A stretch of DNA of 64,000 nucleotides from Psychrobacter immobilis (GTDB taxonomy: Bacteria > Pseudomonadota > Gammaproteobacteria > Pseudomonadales > Moraxellaceae), in the NCBI RefSeq assembly GCF_904846185.1, contig NZ_CAJGZQ010000002.1, forward strand, positions 154,329 to 218,328, given 5' to 3'. Of this stretch, positions 1 through 8,033 are shown one piece after another; the stretch's first letter is position 1, and each line of letters begins with the position of its first letter. The notes under the pieces are model-generated. The model was given only the letters and a program-made list of their open reading frames with translations. It made no database searches and had not been told where the DNA came from. A program made the translations under genes and the position numbers.

Positions 1-303
1 ACTTTGAGTGTACGCAATACCACGCTAAAAAAATCACTGTATATCAATAAAATTGACTACTATGGCACTGATGGAACCTTTATAAAATCCTATTTAAACA
101 AACCGATTGAGCTTCCAGCAATGGCCACGCTCAATTATATCGTCGAAAAAGAAGAGGATAAAGGCGGATCGGGCGCCAACTTTATCATTGAAGTCGAAGG
201 GATAGACGAGACGGTCAAGCCCGTCATTGAGGCGGTGATGATCGGTAATTTTAGCAATAAAGGCTTTGCATTTAGTACAGAAGGTACGCCAGTGGTGCAT
301 TGA
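1..303 (+). CDS. DUF3124 domain protein, 5' end outside the window
   Basis: The reading frame is open from the first base, so the N-terminus lies upstream of the window. The visible 100 codons match the C-terminal part of DUF3124 proteins: paired beta strands, a YYxTDG segment near the start, a K-P-[IL]-E-L segment, then the family's typical GGSGANFI block around residue 57. DUF3124 proteins are small exported proteins of unknown function. The signal peptide expected for the family would be in the missing part. The next gene starts 29 bases downstream on the same strand, so the two may be co-transcribed. The family call is from memory of the conserved block. Confidence 0.75.
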   Translation, partial: TLSVRNTTLKKSLYINKIDYYGTDGTFIKSYLNKPIELPAMATLNYIVEKEEDKGGSGANFIIEVEGIDETVKPVIEAVMIGNFSNKGFAFSTEGTPVVH

Positions 304-332
304 TTAAGGATAATAAAATCCAAGGAAGGGAT

Positions 333-746
333 ATGTCTGCAACCAAAGAAGAAATTGTCGCCTTTATGGCGTTGGAATTTCCACAAACTAAATGTGTCAT
401 CGAGGCAGTCGGTGACAATCGCTCGACCTTATCACACGATATTGGTATCAATGAATTGCGTCCCGGTGGTACGGTCTCTGGACCAGTATTGATGAGCATC
501 GCTGATGTGGCTCTCTATGTGGCGATACTTGGTAAAATAGGTATTGTGCCATTAACGGTGACGACGAGTTTGACCATTAACTTCCTGCGCAAACCCTCAG
601 CAGAAGCACGTATTATCGCTGAGTGTACATTGATGAAAGTAGGTCGCACGCTAATCGTTGGCGAGGTTGCGCTTTATTCTGAAGGCTCTCGCGACATGGT
701 GGCTCACGTAGTTGGCACCTATTCCGTACCGCCTCAGCACGTTTAG
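333..746 (+). CDS. PaaI-type hotdog-fold thioesterase
   Basis: A 137-residue protein of the length expected for single-domain PaaI/YdiI-like acyl-CoA thioesterases. The segment around residues 44-68 (ELRPGGTVSGP, then MSIADVALY) has the usual layout of the hotdog catalytic region, where substrate-side glycines precede an acidic residue on the long central helix. It probably hydrolyses an acyl- or aryl-CoA in the cytoplasm; the substrate cannot be read from sequence. The ATG at 333 is chosen over an upstream TTG because AAGGAAGGG sits just before it. The gene is convergent with the yceI-like gene, with a truncated miniature repeat element between them. Confidence 0.8.
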   Translation: MSATKEEIVAFMALEFPQTKCVIEAVGDNRSTLSHDIGINELRPGGTVSGPVLMSIADVALYVAILGKIGIVPLTVTTSLTINFLRKPSAEARIIAECTLMKVGRTLIVGEVALYSEGSRDMVAHVVGTYSVPPQHV

Positions 747-784
747 CTATTTTTAGCCCATTTTTAAAATGAGGATAGGCTCTA
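746..784. repeat. Truncated right end of miniature inverted-repeat element
   Basis: The segment CATTTTTAAAATGAGGATAGG followed by CTCTA matches the right end of the 170-bp element at 42843-43012, where CATTTTTAAAATGAGGACACG is followed by CCCTA. The left terminus is not recognisable, so this is a remnant. It lies between two convergent genes. Confidence 0.55.
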
Positions 785-837
785 AAAAAGCAGTTCTATA
801 AAAATTAATGTCATAAAATTCACGCTGATATGGACTG

Positions 838-1458
838 CTACTGTTTGGTTGCCTCAACCTGAATGTTTAAGTGAAGGTTTTTAGTAACGCCAAACCACGC
901 ATATTTATCGATATTCCATTTGGTGCGATCAATCATCGCCGTAAAATCCCCACCACAAATATCTTTTTTGAGCGTGGGATGTAGATAACAGTCAAACTTA
1001 GTCGCTGTTAAGCTAATAGGGTGGGTTTTGCCATGCAGTGTTAGATGACCGTCTACTTTTGTGACCATTGGGCGTGATTTGCCTTGGCTAAGATACCATT
1101 TGTTAGAATCAAAACGTGCCAACGGAAAGCGCTGCATATCAAAGAAGCTAGGGCCTATCAAAGTCTGGTTAAATGCTTTATTTCCCGTATTTAGAGAGCT
1201 GATCGGAATGACCAAGGAGATATTGCCAGTTTTTAAACTTGAGTCATATTGCAGTTGACCTTGGACATTATAAAAGCCGCCCGCAGTGGCAGGGGATTGG
1301 AAGCGTTCAATGGCAAAGCGCACATGGGTGCCAGCAGGATTGATGGTATAACTGGCGGCATGGCTGCTATGTGCAGCGCTTATTATTAATAATGGCAGTG
1401 TCAATGTCAGTAAAGGGTAGATAGGTGATTTTTGTAGAATAAAAGATAGGATGCTCAT
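838..1458 (-). CDS. YceI family periplasmic protein
   Basis: A 206-residue secreted lipocalin-like protein. Residues 1 to about 34 form a signal peptide ending in SSHA-A, and the mature part starts with the family-typical SYTINPAGTHVRF. Later YceI hallmarks are visible: PISSLNTGNKAFNQTL, the FF(D)MQRFPLARF segment and the LTLHGKTHPISL strand. YceI proteins bind isoprenoid or amide lipids in the periplasm; the physiological role is usually unknown. The ATG at 1458 is chosen because AAAGGAAT lies upstream and it begins the signal peptide directly; a longer frame extends to 1548 without a better start. It is monocistronic and convergent with the thioesterase gene. Confidence 0.88.
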   Translation of the reverse strand: MSILSFILQKSPIYPLLTLTLPLLIISAAHSSHAASYTINPAGTHVRFAIERFQSPATAGGFYNVQGQLQYDSSLKTGNISLVIPISSLNTGNKAFNQTLIGPSFFDMQRFPLARFDSNKWYLSQGKSRPMVTKVDGHLTLHGKTHPISLTATKFDCYLHPTLKKDICGGDFTAMIDRTKWNIDKYAWFGVTKNLHLNIQVEATKQ

Positions 1459-1632
1459 AGCTACATTCCTTTGCGGGCTATTGATAAATAAAGAACGTCG
1501 TCGATGAGCGCAATCCATGCTGTTACTCAATGTTAAGTTAGGCAGCAATAACTATTTATACATTATTTATCAAATGCTTAGTAGCTTTATTTTTATGACA
1601 ATATCATTATTAATTTGGCTATTATTCAACAG

Positions 1633-2454
1633 CTAAGATTGGGTTTTCGACGATTTTTGAAAGCTTGCCGCATCAGGTTTTTTGCCATTAGCATTGATAC
1701 TGTTGGCTTTATTCGCTACTGGGTATTTAAAAAATAGCGTTGCAAGCGCGCAGGTTATGGTCAATGACAGTAGCATCGATACTAATGTATGACTAAAAAA
1801 GTGATCACCAAATAGCATCTTATACAGTCCCATCGTCCATCCTATGACCGTGACTATTTCAAATATTCTATAGCGATACTGATGTAGAGTGGGTAAAAAT
1901 GCCAAGCCATATAGAGAAAATCCGGCACTGGCATGAGCTGCTGGGAAGCACTTGGCAGACGTGTTAGCGACTATATTTTGCCAAATATTTAGATAAGGCA
2001 AGTCGCCACCAAACAGTATTAAATGATTGGGGCAACTGACATGAGTCACACCTTTGAGTGGCGCAATCATACTGGGAACGGCAATTAAAACAAGCAGTAG
2101 ATAACTTATTTCACGCGTGGATAAAGGCGTGAGCCTTTTATTGTACTTAGCATTTTTTATTGCCAGATTGATATCTGAATCCTGTTTATGTCTCAGAATT
2201 AGAACGGCTATGAGATAAATGCCAAGCAAGATGAGTAGCAATTTAGGCAAATCATAAAAAATAAAGGCAAAAGGTTGTGTGCCTTTTTCTAGTAGCCAGT
2301 GTCCATTAGTGTAAAAAAGCTCACTAATATGAATGTCTAATTGGCTGTGCTCAAACAACAGTGTGGCTATGATGGTCAAGCATAGGAGTTTAAGCCAGAC
2401 TCCATTGGCTGAATATGTCTTCAAAATACAACACTCAATAATGCCATCATCCAC
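1633..2454 (-). CDS. PAP2-family membrane phosphatase with atypical motifs
   Basis: A 273-residue polytopic membrane protein with about six hydrophobic segments and the PAP2 layout. Motif one is K134-x6-CP, where most family members have K-x6-RP. Motif two is PAAH around 171-174 (normally PSGH). Motif three is GDHFFSH around 216-222, with Lys where the usual Arg stands. PAP2 enzymes remove phosphate from lipid phosphates such as undecaprenyl pyrophosphate, phosphatidic acid or lipid A. The start overlaps the dgkA 3' end by 34 bases, which indicates translational coupling. PAP2 genes next to phosphoethanolamine transferases are known from mcr loci, so a role in lipid remodelling is likely. The altered catalytic residues leave activity uncertain. 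Confidence 0.8.
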   Translation of the reverse strand: MDDGIIECCILKTYSANGVWLKLLCLTIIATLLFEHSQLDIHISELFYTNGHWLLEKGTQPFAFIFYDLPKLLLILLGIYLIAVLILRHKQDSDINLAIKNAKYNKRLTPLSTREISYLLLVLIAVPSMIAPLKGVTHVSCPNHLILFGGDLPYLNIWQNIVANTSAKCFPAAHASAGFSLYGLAFLPTLHQYRYRIFEIVTVIGWTMGLYKMLFGDHFFSHTLVSMLLSLTITCALATLFFKYPVANKANSINANGKKPDAASFQKSSKTQS

Positions 2455-2894
2455 AAGATAAATAGCAGCATTAATGCCAAAAATTGTGCCGCAGAGCCAA
2501 CATCTTTGGCTATCTTTGCCAGTGGATGCTTGGCGGTCGATGTGTGATCGACACTGGCTTCGATTCCAGTATTAATGAGTTCGACAATTAACGATAAGAA
2601 AGAAGCGACGACCAGCAGCATTTTGACGCTGACAGTGAAAGGGCACAATATAATCGCCATGAATAATATGAGATTGAGCCAAAATACTTGTCGAAAAGCC
2701 GCCTCAAATTTGTAAGCTGCTTTGAAGCCATCCAGAGAGTAACCAGCGGCTTTTATAATGCGATAAAATCCTGTTTTACCCTTGACCTCACTGGCATAGC
2801 TATGGGGTAGCAGTTGTTTTTTACCTGCTATTGAGCTTAAACCCCCACGACTCGTCGACTGGTTTTCAAGATTAATAGGATTTGCTTTATTCAT
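2421..2894 (-). CDS. dgkA: Diacylglycerol kinase DgkA
   Basis: A 157-residue integral membrane kinase that phosphorylates diacylglycerol to phosphatidic acid. The core matches the small bacterial DgkA family: EAAFRQ at 64-69 (catalytic Glu), VELINTGIE at 104-112 carrying the metal-binding Glu and Asn, and AKDVGSAAQ at 129-137. Three membrane helices follow the usual pattern. It has an N-terminal extension of about 40 residues compared with E. coli DgkA. The ATG at 2894 is preferred to a TTG at 2924. EptA releases diacylglycerol from phosphatidylethanolamine, so DgkA next to eptA probably recycles that by-product. A box identical in layout to the one before eptA lies about 100 bases upstream. 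Confidence 0.92.
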   Translation of the reverse strand: MNKANPINLENQSTSRGGLSSIAGKKQLLPHSYASEVKGKTGFYRIIKAAGYSLDGFKAAYKFEAAFRQVFWLNLILFMAIILCPFTVSVKMLLVVASFLSLIVELINTGIEASVDHTSTAKHPLAKIAKDVGSAAQFLALMLLFILWMMALLSVVF

Positions 2895-2996
2895 ATCAAA
2901 TGCTTCACAGTCTATTAATATCAAGGTATGCGATAAATTTTAATTATTTAACCATGGTCGAATGTTCAACATGCCCTAAGTATAAGCGGGCAGGCA

Positions 2997-3012
2997 TTAA
3001 GAAAATGTTAAG
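2997..3012 (-). promoter_or_regulatory. PmrA-type direct-repeat box upstream of dgkA
   Basis: TTAAGAAAATGTTAAG: two TTAAG half-sites in direct repeat with an 11-bp period. On the minus strand a TATACT hexamer follows the proximal CTTAAT after 11 bases. The same arrangement occurs upstream of eptA. PmrA/BasR regulators bind TTAA direct repeats of this period. Confidence 0.6.
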
Positions 3013-3035
3013 CTTTTTTAAAATAGAGATCTTCT

Positions 3036-4382
3036 CTAATGATAATTGATGATAAAGGTACTGCCACCTAACGGATTGACTTGATGGGTAAGCTGCCAGC
3101 CCATATGTGTCATGATGCGCTGTACGATACTGAGCCCTAAGCCTGTGCCTTCTACTGGATAATGGGCGTCAGCTGCCGATGACGATTCTGTATCCAATGA
3201 GATATCTTTATACTGCTGCTCTAGACGTTCAAATCTCTCGTATAGCAGCGGCATCATCACCTCAGGAATACCTAGACCAGTATCAGTGACGGTGATTTTT
3301 TCAGCATCGATAGTGATGATGACCTCACCCTCATCGGTGTACTGAAACGCATTTTTTATCAAATTACCCAGTGCCATTTTTAGTAGTTCAGGTCGTACGT
3401 GTGCGACATACAGCTGTTCTGCGACTATGTTACAAGTGACTGACTTATGGCGAAGCAAGTAATTTAAGCGCTGTACTTCATTTAACGCGATGTCATTGAT
3501 AGACGTTGCTGGTGCATCCAGTTTTTCAGGAGCACGAGACAGCAATAATAAGGCGCTGATAATCTCCGAGGTTTCTTTGGCGGTCGTACTGATACGAGTG
3601 GCAAATGCGCTCAAGTGAGGGTCGTTTTCTAGTTGTGAGGACAATACTTCTGATGCCCCCATGATAATCGTCAAAGGCGTGCGCAGCTCGTGACTGACAT
3701 CACCAGTAAATAGCTGCTCGCGTTTGAGGTACTGCTCAAGTTTGTGGTTTTTTTCATCGACTGCGCGTGCTAACACGCCAACCTCGGAGGGCAGATGCGT
3801 CAATTCCGTCAAGTTGCGATGATCTGTTTCTACGGCTTGCTTTAAGTCTAATAAAGGTTTAATGATTTGCTTGGAGGACAGCGATGAAAATATCACTGCA
3901 ATCAATAAGCTCAAAATGACCGCTACTTTTAGGGCGTTGGCAAATATGTCTTCTAAATGCTCAAATATGGCCAGAACAGGGTAATTCCCCATCACCATTT
4001 CAGTGTTTTCTAAGTAGGTTAAAATGTAGTTTTCTTTGTCTTTTTTATAATTAAAGAAATGTAACTCTGTTGTCGATTGACCATTTTCAGTGGTGACAGT
4101 GACGGGCATCTCTTGTACGGTTTGGGTGGCCAGTTTTTGTAGATTGCTCGGTGCGTTATCGAAGCGATAAATTTTAATACCCGGTTCAGCGCTATAAATA
4201 GGCTGATCGCCTTCTTTTTCTTGGCTAAGCTCTAACTGTTGCAATAAGCGAGCTTTGACCAGCTGTTGCTCCATTCTGACTTCGGCATACATGAAAATAC
4301 TGACGAAAGTGGCACACAGTAATAGGGCAAATAACAAGTAGGAGAGTCGAAACTTATTGGCGATGGAGTCGATATTAAACAT
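3036..4382 (-). CDS. pmrB: PmrB-like sensor histidine kinase
   Basis: A 448-residue membrane sensor kinase. Transmembrane segments lie near 12-32 and 150-168, bracketing a periplasmic domain of about 115 residues. A HAMP-like linker follows, then the dimerisation helix with the phospho-accepting H231 in DVSHELRTPL, and an HATPase domain with N-box NLIKNAFQYT and G-boxes DTGLGIP and GTGLGLSIV. It lies downstream of the response regulator gene in the order eptA-regulator-kinase, the order of Acinetobacter pmrCAB. It probably senses envelope stress or cationic peptides; the signal is inferred only from this context. The ATG at 4382 is chosen because it leads directly into the first membrane segment. 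The PmrB name is by synteny. Confidence 0.82.
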   Translation of the reverse strand: MFNIDSIANKFRLSYLLFALLLCATFVSIFMYAEVRMEQQLVKARLLQQLELSQEKEGDQPIYSAEPGIKIYRFDNAPSNLQKLATQTVQEMPVTVTTENGQSTTELHFFNYKKDKENYILTYLENTEMVMGNYPVLAIFEHLEDIFANALKVAVILSLLIAVIFSSLSSKQIIKPLLDLKQAVETDHRNLTELTHLPSEVGVLARAVDEKNHKLEQYLKREQLFTGDVSHELRTPLTIIMGASEVLSSQLENDPHLSAFATRISTTAKETSEIISALLLLSRAPEKLDAPATSINDIALNEVQRLNYLLRHKSVTCNIVAEQLYVAHVRPELLKMALGNLIKNAFQYTDEGEVIITIDAEKITVTDTGLGIPEVMMPLLYERFERLEQQYKDISLDTESSSAADAHYPVEGTGLGLSIVQRIMTHMGWQLTHQVNPLGGSTFIINYH

Positions 4383-4454
4383 GGTATTTACTTCGTTGTG
4401 AAAGACGATATGAAAGACAGTGAGAGTCAAATAAGGACATCAGACGATGATTTT

Positions 4455-5141
4455 TTAGGCTTTATCTGGATCGATAATCTGGTAACCGACACCGGGCAAC
4501 GTGACTATCATGATTTTATCGAACGGCTTATCTACCTGCGCACGGACCCCATGCATGTGAGTGCGCAGTGCATCACTGCTTGGTATGTCTTCGCCCCACA
4601 CCTTTTCTTCCAGCTCGGTTTTGCTAACCACGCGCGGCGCCGCACTCATCAAGGTATGTAGTATTTTGAAGCCTGTGGGTGTGAGTTTTAGCGACTTACC
4701 TTCACGTGTAATCGTATGCTCACTATGATTTAAAGACAATGTGCCAACGGTTAAACCATGCTCAAAATGATCGTCTTTATGTCGGCGTATGAGAGCCTTA
4801 ATACGAGATTCTAATTCCACCAATGAGAAAGGCTTAACCAGATAATCGTCAGCGCCACTATCGAATCCTGCCACTTTATCTAAAATCGTATCGCGAGCTG
4901 TCAGCATCAATACTGGCGTTTTGTCATGCAGCTCTTCCCTGAGCTTTTTGCACAGTTTAGTGCCATCCATACCCGGCAGCATGACATCTAACAAGATGAC
5001 GTCATATCGATTATTTGATGCGAGCGTTAAGCCACTAATGCCATTATGGGCATTGTCTAGCTCAAAGCCTTTCGGCTCAAAAAAAGCATAAATATTGGCG
5101 ACGATATCGGGATTGTCTTCAATGATGAGTATCTTGTACAT
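4455..5141 (-). CDS. pmrA: PmrA-like OmpR/PhoB-family response regulator
   Basis: A 228-residue two-domain regulator. The receiver domain (1-120) has the acidic pair E8-D9, the phospho-acceptor D52 in LLDVMLPGMDG, and the conserved Lys in DDYLVKPFS. The C-terminal winged helix (about 130-225) has the OmpR-type LKLTPTGFKIL and RVVSKTELEEKVWG segments and the terminal VRGVGY-like turn, here VTLPGVGYQI. The kinase gene follows after 72 bases and eptA precedes it by 52 bases, so the three are probably one transcript from the eptA promoter. Direct TTAA repeats upstream of eptA and dgkA are its most likely binding sites. The PmrA name rests on synteny and the boxes. Confidence 0.85.
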   Translation of the reverse strand: MYKILIIEDNPDIVANIYAFFEPKGFELDNAHNGISGLTLASNNRYDVILLDVMLPGMDGTKLCKKLREELHDKTPVLMLTARDTILDKVAGFDSGADDYLVKPFSLVELESRIKALIRRHKDDHFEHGLTVGTLSLNHSEHTITREGKSLKLTPTGFKILHTLMSAAPRVVSKTELEEKVWGEDIPSSDALRTHMHGVRAQVDKPFDKIMIVTLPGVGYQIIDPDKA

Positions 5142-5193
5142 GAGTATTATTACCTAAAAAGGCGGAGCGATGATAAAGAATTCAATTAGCCAC

Positions 5194-6894
5194 TTAAAAA
5201 AAGGTGGGTGCTGCTTTGGTTTCGTCAGTGGTGATACCAAAAAACTGAAGCAAGGTTGGCGTAATAAAATCATGTGATACAGGCTGATCAATCATGTTAG
5301 CTAGGCTACTCTTAGCCATAGTGCTGCTATCAATGCCGTTGCCATTCGGTGACCAAATAATCACTGGCACGTGTTTTTGTGCATTTGGCGCAATAGCGTA
5401 TGGCAGACCATGCAAGTAAATATTGTTTTCGCCCAAACTTTCTCCATGATCACTAATATATACCATCACCACCTCATAATCTTGCTCATAAGGTTTTAAG
5501 GTTTCGATCACGCTATTTAAAAAATAATCTGTATAACGAATGGCATTGTCATAACCATTGATAACCGATTGGTTGTCGCATTTTGATAGCTCATTGGTCA
5601 TACAGACGGGCTGATATTCTGCAAAATCTTTAGGGTAACGCTTAAAATAGGCGGGTCCATGATTGCCCATTTGATGCAGCAAAATAAGTGTGTCTTTAGA
5701 TGTCTCTTTCTGTGAGCTGCCTGACTTAACCAGTTTATCAAAACCATCAAGCATACCTATGTCTCGACACTCAATATCACAGTCTGGATTGAGCGCGGCT
5801 GTTTTATAATCCTCAAAAGTTACGCGGTCAGCCACCCCTTTGGCGCTAGAGTTATTGTCTCGCCAAACGACCTTGACGCCTTGCTTGTGTAGTGTATCGA
5901 GCACGTTTTCATTATAGCTAGCGCTATCAGGGTCATAATTTTTTCTATTGGCGTAGCTAAACATGCAGGGTACTGAATAGGCGGTGGATGTGCCGCATGA
6001 CGAGGCGTCTTTAAAGCTGTAGATGTCTGATTGTTTTGAAAGCAAAGGCGTGGTGTTGCGCGCATAACCGTTTAAGCCAATATGGTCAGCACGAACGGTT
6101 TCTCCTACTACAAATACCATCAACTTAGGTTTTACAGCGCGGTTGCTAGTGTTAACAATAATGCTGCGTTTTGCATCTGTGGCATGAGGGATTAGCGTAT
6201 CGGGACGACGGCGCTCAGCGATATAATCAGTACCCAGTTTGATGACAGAATAAACAGGAGTAATAGGATTGACATAACTACGGACTATTTTGTGCTGGCG
6301 AAAAAAGCTGGCGTATTGGTCACCAAATGGCACCAGACACACCGCTATCAATACGATAGATAGTAATAGGGTGACTGATTTTTGAAGGGTTGCTTGTTGC
6401 CAAGACAATCGCTTTAGACGAATGTTACCAATCATGAAAGCAGGCACTATACCTAGTAAAAACAGGCGAATAAATAGACTGGGTGCCATTAATCCCATGG
6501 CTTCTGCTTGATCGGTTTGTAAGCCGTTAATGAGCATATCACGATTAAATATCGTCCCGTAGGCGTCGGTAAAGTAACCACAGATGGCTGCAATCAGCAC
6601 CATTATGATGAGCACTACTTTTGCCGTTGAGCGATGACACAGCAGTGACAACACCAACCATATCAGCCCAAACAATAAGCCTGTGATGGAAAAAATAAAG
6701 CCCGTGTTTGTGCTCAATGGATAAACGCTGAGTACCTGCTCAAAAAAGCCAATATTCGCCGTCGCTACTAAATACAGAGCCACGACTATGATCAAATGAT
6801 TGAGATTGATCTCACGATCATAGAGCTTGCTTAGGGAGCGGCTTTTTCTATTAGCTTTGGGCGCATTGATTTTGGCGGCTTGAGATATTGACAT
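5194..6894 (-). CDS. eptA: Phosphoethanolamine-lipid A transferase EptA
   Basis: A 566-residue inner-membrane enzyme that moves phosphoethanolamine from phosphatidylethanolamine to lipid A, lowering surface charge and polymyxin binding. Five membrane helices occupy roughly residues 33-190, followed by the periplasmic sulfatase-fold domain. E265 in VVGETVRAD and T302 in SSCGTSTAYSVPC correspond to the zinc ligand and the phosphoethanolamine-accepting Thr of MCR-1. YISDHGES carries the Asp-His zinc ligands. The cysteines around the active site are those that form disulfides in the family. The ATG at 6894, with GAGAAG upstream, is preferred to a TTG at 6909. It heads the eptA-pmrA-pmrB cluster, behind a PmrA-type box. 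Confidence 0.93.
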   Translation of the reverse strand: MSISQAAKINAPKANRKSRSLSKLYDREINLNHLIIVVALYLVATANIGFFEQVLSVYPLSTNTGFIFSITGLLFGLIWLVLSLLCHRSTAKVVLIIMVLIAAICGYFTDAYGTIFNRDMLINGLQTDQAEAMGLMAPSLFIRLFLLGIVPAFMIGNIRLKRLSWQQATLQKSVTLLLSIVLIAVCLVPFGDQYASFFRQHKIVRSYVNPITPVYSVIKLGTDYIAERRRPDTLIPHATDAKRSIIVNTSNRAVKPKLMVFVVGETVRADHIGLNGYARNTTPLLSKQSDIYSFKDASSCGTSTAYSVPCMFSYANRKNYDPDSASYNENVLDTLHKQGVKVVWRDNNSSAKGVADRVTFEDYKTAALNPDCDIECRDIGMLDGFDKLVKSGSSQKETSKDTLILLHQMGNHGPAYFKRYPKDFAEYQPVCMTNELSKCDNQSVINGYDNAIRYTDYFLNSVIETLKPYEQDYEVVMVYISDHGESLGENNIYLHGLPYAIAPNAQKHVPVIIWSPNGNGIDSSTMAKSSLANMIDQPVSHDFITPTLLQFFGITTDETKAAPTFF

Positions 6895-6953
6895 ACAAGT
6901 ACTTCTCAACAGGATGGTAAGGAGTGTAATGCCTTACAGTAACAAGTACACTG

Positions 6954-6969
6954 TTAAGAAGATGTTAAG
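6954..6969 (-). promoter_or_regulatory. PmrA-type direct-repeat box upstream of eptA
   Basis: TTAAGAAGATGTTAAG: two direct TTAAG half-sites with 11-bp period, 60 bases before the eptA start. It differs in one base from the box at 2997-3012. On the minus strand a TACTGT hexamer stands 11 bases after the proximal CTTAAC, the same geometry as at dgkA. Confidence 0.65.
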
Positions 6970-7025
6970 GTAGTTGAATTCAATAAGATATTAGGACATA
7001 TCAATAACCTAAACGATGACACGTC

Positions 7026-7475
7026 CTAATTTAAACCTGTGCGAAAGAGCGTGCCAACGACAACAAAGGCGACAGAAAACAAAGTGACCAATATGATATT
7101 GATTGAAAATCCTTTCAGGGTGTGAATAGACAATCTGGGTATTCGATAAAAACGAGCGTGCAGGGCAACCAAAACAGTCATTAGCAATAATAGTAATTTG
7201 AGACTAATAAGAATACTAAAATCATTATCAAGTTTAAACCATGCAGCAATGTTGGGTAATAGCTGGTAGACCATCCAAAGTCCAGTGATTATTTGCAGCA
7301 CCAAAGCTGGCATCCCAACCCTCTCAAATAGCTGCTCAAATTGCATCAGACCATCAATATTTCGGGATGATAGCGCTTTTGGTAATACCACCAAGGTCAA
7401 AATCAGATGGCCACCTGTCCAGACAGTAGCGCCTAACAAGTGTAGTATGAGTATATAGTTAAGCATAGATAACAA
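7026..7475 (-). CDS. CopD-family four-helix membrane protein
   Basis: A 149-residue protein with four hydrophobic segments (about 3-25, 52-72, 84-106, 124-146). Conserved features of the CopD-like family are visible: LHLLGATVWTGGH near the N-terminus with two histidines, and a His-containing helix with LVALHARFYRIPRL. CopD domains take part in copper uptake or bind haem in related small proteins. Whether this one handles copper is not proven. It is transcribed divergently from the hemerythrin gene 54 bases away, so both may share a control region; a redox or metal-related pairing is plausible. The ATG at 7475 is the natural start, although the region upstream lacks a strong ribosome site. Confidence 0.7.
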   Translation of the reverse strand: MLSMLNYILILHLLGATVWTGGHLILTLVVLPKALSSRNIDGLMQFEQLFERVGMPALVLQIITGLWMVYQLLPNIAAWFKLDNDFSILISLKLLLLLMTVLVALHARFYRIPRLSIHTLKGFSINIILVTLFSVAFVVVGTLFRTGLN

Positions 7476-7529
7476 TCCTTAAATGCCACTGACATAGGGC
7501 TTTATGTCGATTAACTGAGGTACTTAATC

Positions 7530-8009
7530 ATGAAACGCGCCGCACAATTACAACCATTATCTCGTCAACATCATCTAGGTCTAAATCTATCTCGCCATGC
7601 TAAAGAGTGTGCTGATGAACCTAACGCAATTGCCGAACATTGGCTAAATATCACGTCTTATATTAACGAGATGCAACAGCATTTTCAGATTGAAGACAAT
7701 CTAATGGCTCATGCCTTACAGCCTCATCGCAGCTCCAAACCTGAGGTGGCATCGGTACTGAATACACTTGATGCGCAGCACAAGTCCCTGCATGCACTCA
7801 TGGCAGAGGTTCAAGGTTTGCCGCACTCTCAAAGCAATCACGTCACCGTTGGACAAGTCAAAAAACTCGCCACCTTGCTATACGATCATATTCGTTTTGA
7901 AGAACGAGAATTGTTTCCTATCGTTGAGCGCTATCTGACAACAGAAGAATTAGAGGCTATTTATGATGCCAGTCCAGACAGTATTAAACGCTCCGATGAG
8001 AACCGCTAG
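7530..8009 (+). CDS. Hemerythrin HHE domain protein
   Basis: A 159-residue cytoplasmic protein built as one HHE four-helix bundle. The likely di-iron ligands are visible in order: a His pair in LSRQHHLG near residue 14, His in MQQHFQIEDNLM near 49, His in DAQHKSLHALM near 85, and DHIRFEERELF near 112-121 with His and Glu. Such proteins bind oxygen or nitric oxide, or donate iron, and often accompany nitrate or nitric oxide metabolism genes. It lies beside the nar/moa island and is convergent with modA, with only 24 bases between the two stops. The ATG at 7530 is used. Confidence 0.85.
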   Translation: MKRAAQLQPLSRQHHLGLNLSRHAKECADEPNAIAEHWLNITSYINEMQQHFQIEDNLMAHALQPHRSSKPEVASVLNTLDAQHKSLHALMAEVQGLPHSQSNHVTVGQVKKLATLLYDHIRFEERELFPIVERYLTTEELEAIYDASPDSIKRSDENR

Positions 8010-8033
8010 AGCGCATTTTTTATCAAAGTTGTC

